Source: JAJPHF01 sp035293805
GTDB lineage: Bacteria; Chloroflexota; UBA6077; JAJPHF01
Reading direction: 5' to 3'
Assembly (NCBI GenBank): GCA_035293805.1
Contig: DATGMD010000081.1
Span: 1-59,544, forward strand
DNA length: 59,544 nt
The position numbers were made by a program, and so were the translations under genes. Below the pieces are notes generated by a model. The model saw only the letters and a program-made list of their open reading frames with translations, was not told the origin of the DNA and searched no databases. The stretch's first letter is position 1. Each line of letters opens with the position of its first letter. Of the stretch, positions 59,514 to 59,544 are shown piece after piece.

Positions 59514-59544
59514 CCGCGCGCCGTCACGGCTCCCCCCCCCCCCC
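59514..59544. other. Right edge with poly-C run
   Basis: The last bases are a run of C after CACGGCT. Such a homopolymer at the sequence end is typical of a contig edge or a sequencing artefact, not a biological feature. Confidence 0.6.

Overview
The window is a very GC-rich (roughly 70% G+C), gene-dense bacterial segment. Product families, the abundance of G/C-rich palindromic repeats, DUF5666-like secreted proteins and a VPEAD-type membrane tail all suggest a Chloroflexota (Thermomicrobia-like or related soil/thermal lineage). That placement is inference: the window has no rRNA, tRNA or ribosomal protein gene. It ends in a poly-C run, so the right edge is probably a contig end. No prophage, transposase or cas gene was recognised.

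Layout. 0.4-9.6 kb: maleylpyruvate-isomerase-like protein, a thiamine-diphosphate enzyme bracketed by heptanucleotide repeats, leucyl/phenylalanyl-tRNA-protein transferase, a CPBP membrane protease, an alpha/beta hydrolase with a Pro/Gly linker, an orphan ABC substrate-binding lipoprotein and a MerR-Lrp fusion regulator. 9.7-19 kb: GlsB/YeaQ-like membrane proteins, a haem-oxygenase-like oxidase, a chemoreceptor, a second orphan binding protein, MoxR ATPase, HIT hydrolase, enoyl-CoA hydratase and DEAD-box helicase. 19-23.3 kb: an oxidative-stress cluster with a glutaredoxin selenoprotein (in-frame TGA), Fe/Mn superoxide dismutase and a PfpI-family protein. 23.8-28.7 kb: a one-strand cluster of glycosyltransferase, GH15 glucoamylase-like enzyme, sensory-rhodopsin-transducer-like protein and a response regulator with a degenerate HD-GYP-like domain. 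28.8-46 kb: peptidases, a peptidoglycan hydrolase, a DsbA-like protein, a second selenoprotein (peroxiredoxin-like), a phosphatase, a GlcG-type protein, a dienelactone hydrolase, a HigBA-like toxin-antitoxin pair, more orphan binding proteins, a phosphotriesterase-like enzyme and an amidohydrolase. 46.7-59.5 kb: an envelope module with secreted Gly/Pro-rich proteins, a disrupted glycosyltransferase-39 gene, a surface protein with a PEP-CTERM-like tail, a giant HlyD-type adaptor with its two operon partners, and a NarL-type two-component system.

Main discoveries. (1) Two selenocysteine genes that conventional ORF calling truncates or misses: a UxxC glutaredoxin (19828-20061) and a UxxC peroxiredoxin-like protein (34895-35491), each with a hairpin just downstream of the TGA. 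(2) A 37-bp exact direct duplication flanking a 37-bp insert of much lower GC inside the GT39 gene; this geometry matches off-target CRISPR spacer integration, with assembly error the main alternative. (3) A family of about 75-bp palindromic elements whose terminal CTAAGC supplies the stop codon of the adjacent gene in all four copies. (4) sigma-54-type promoter matches with exact GG-N10-GC spacing in front of stress genes, and a near-palindromic operator shared by the two-component/adaptor promoter region and the surface-protein promoter region.
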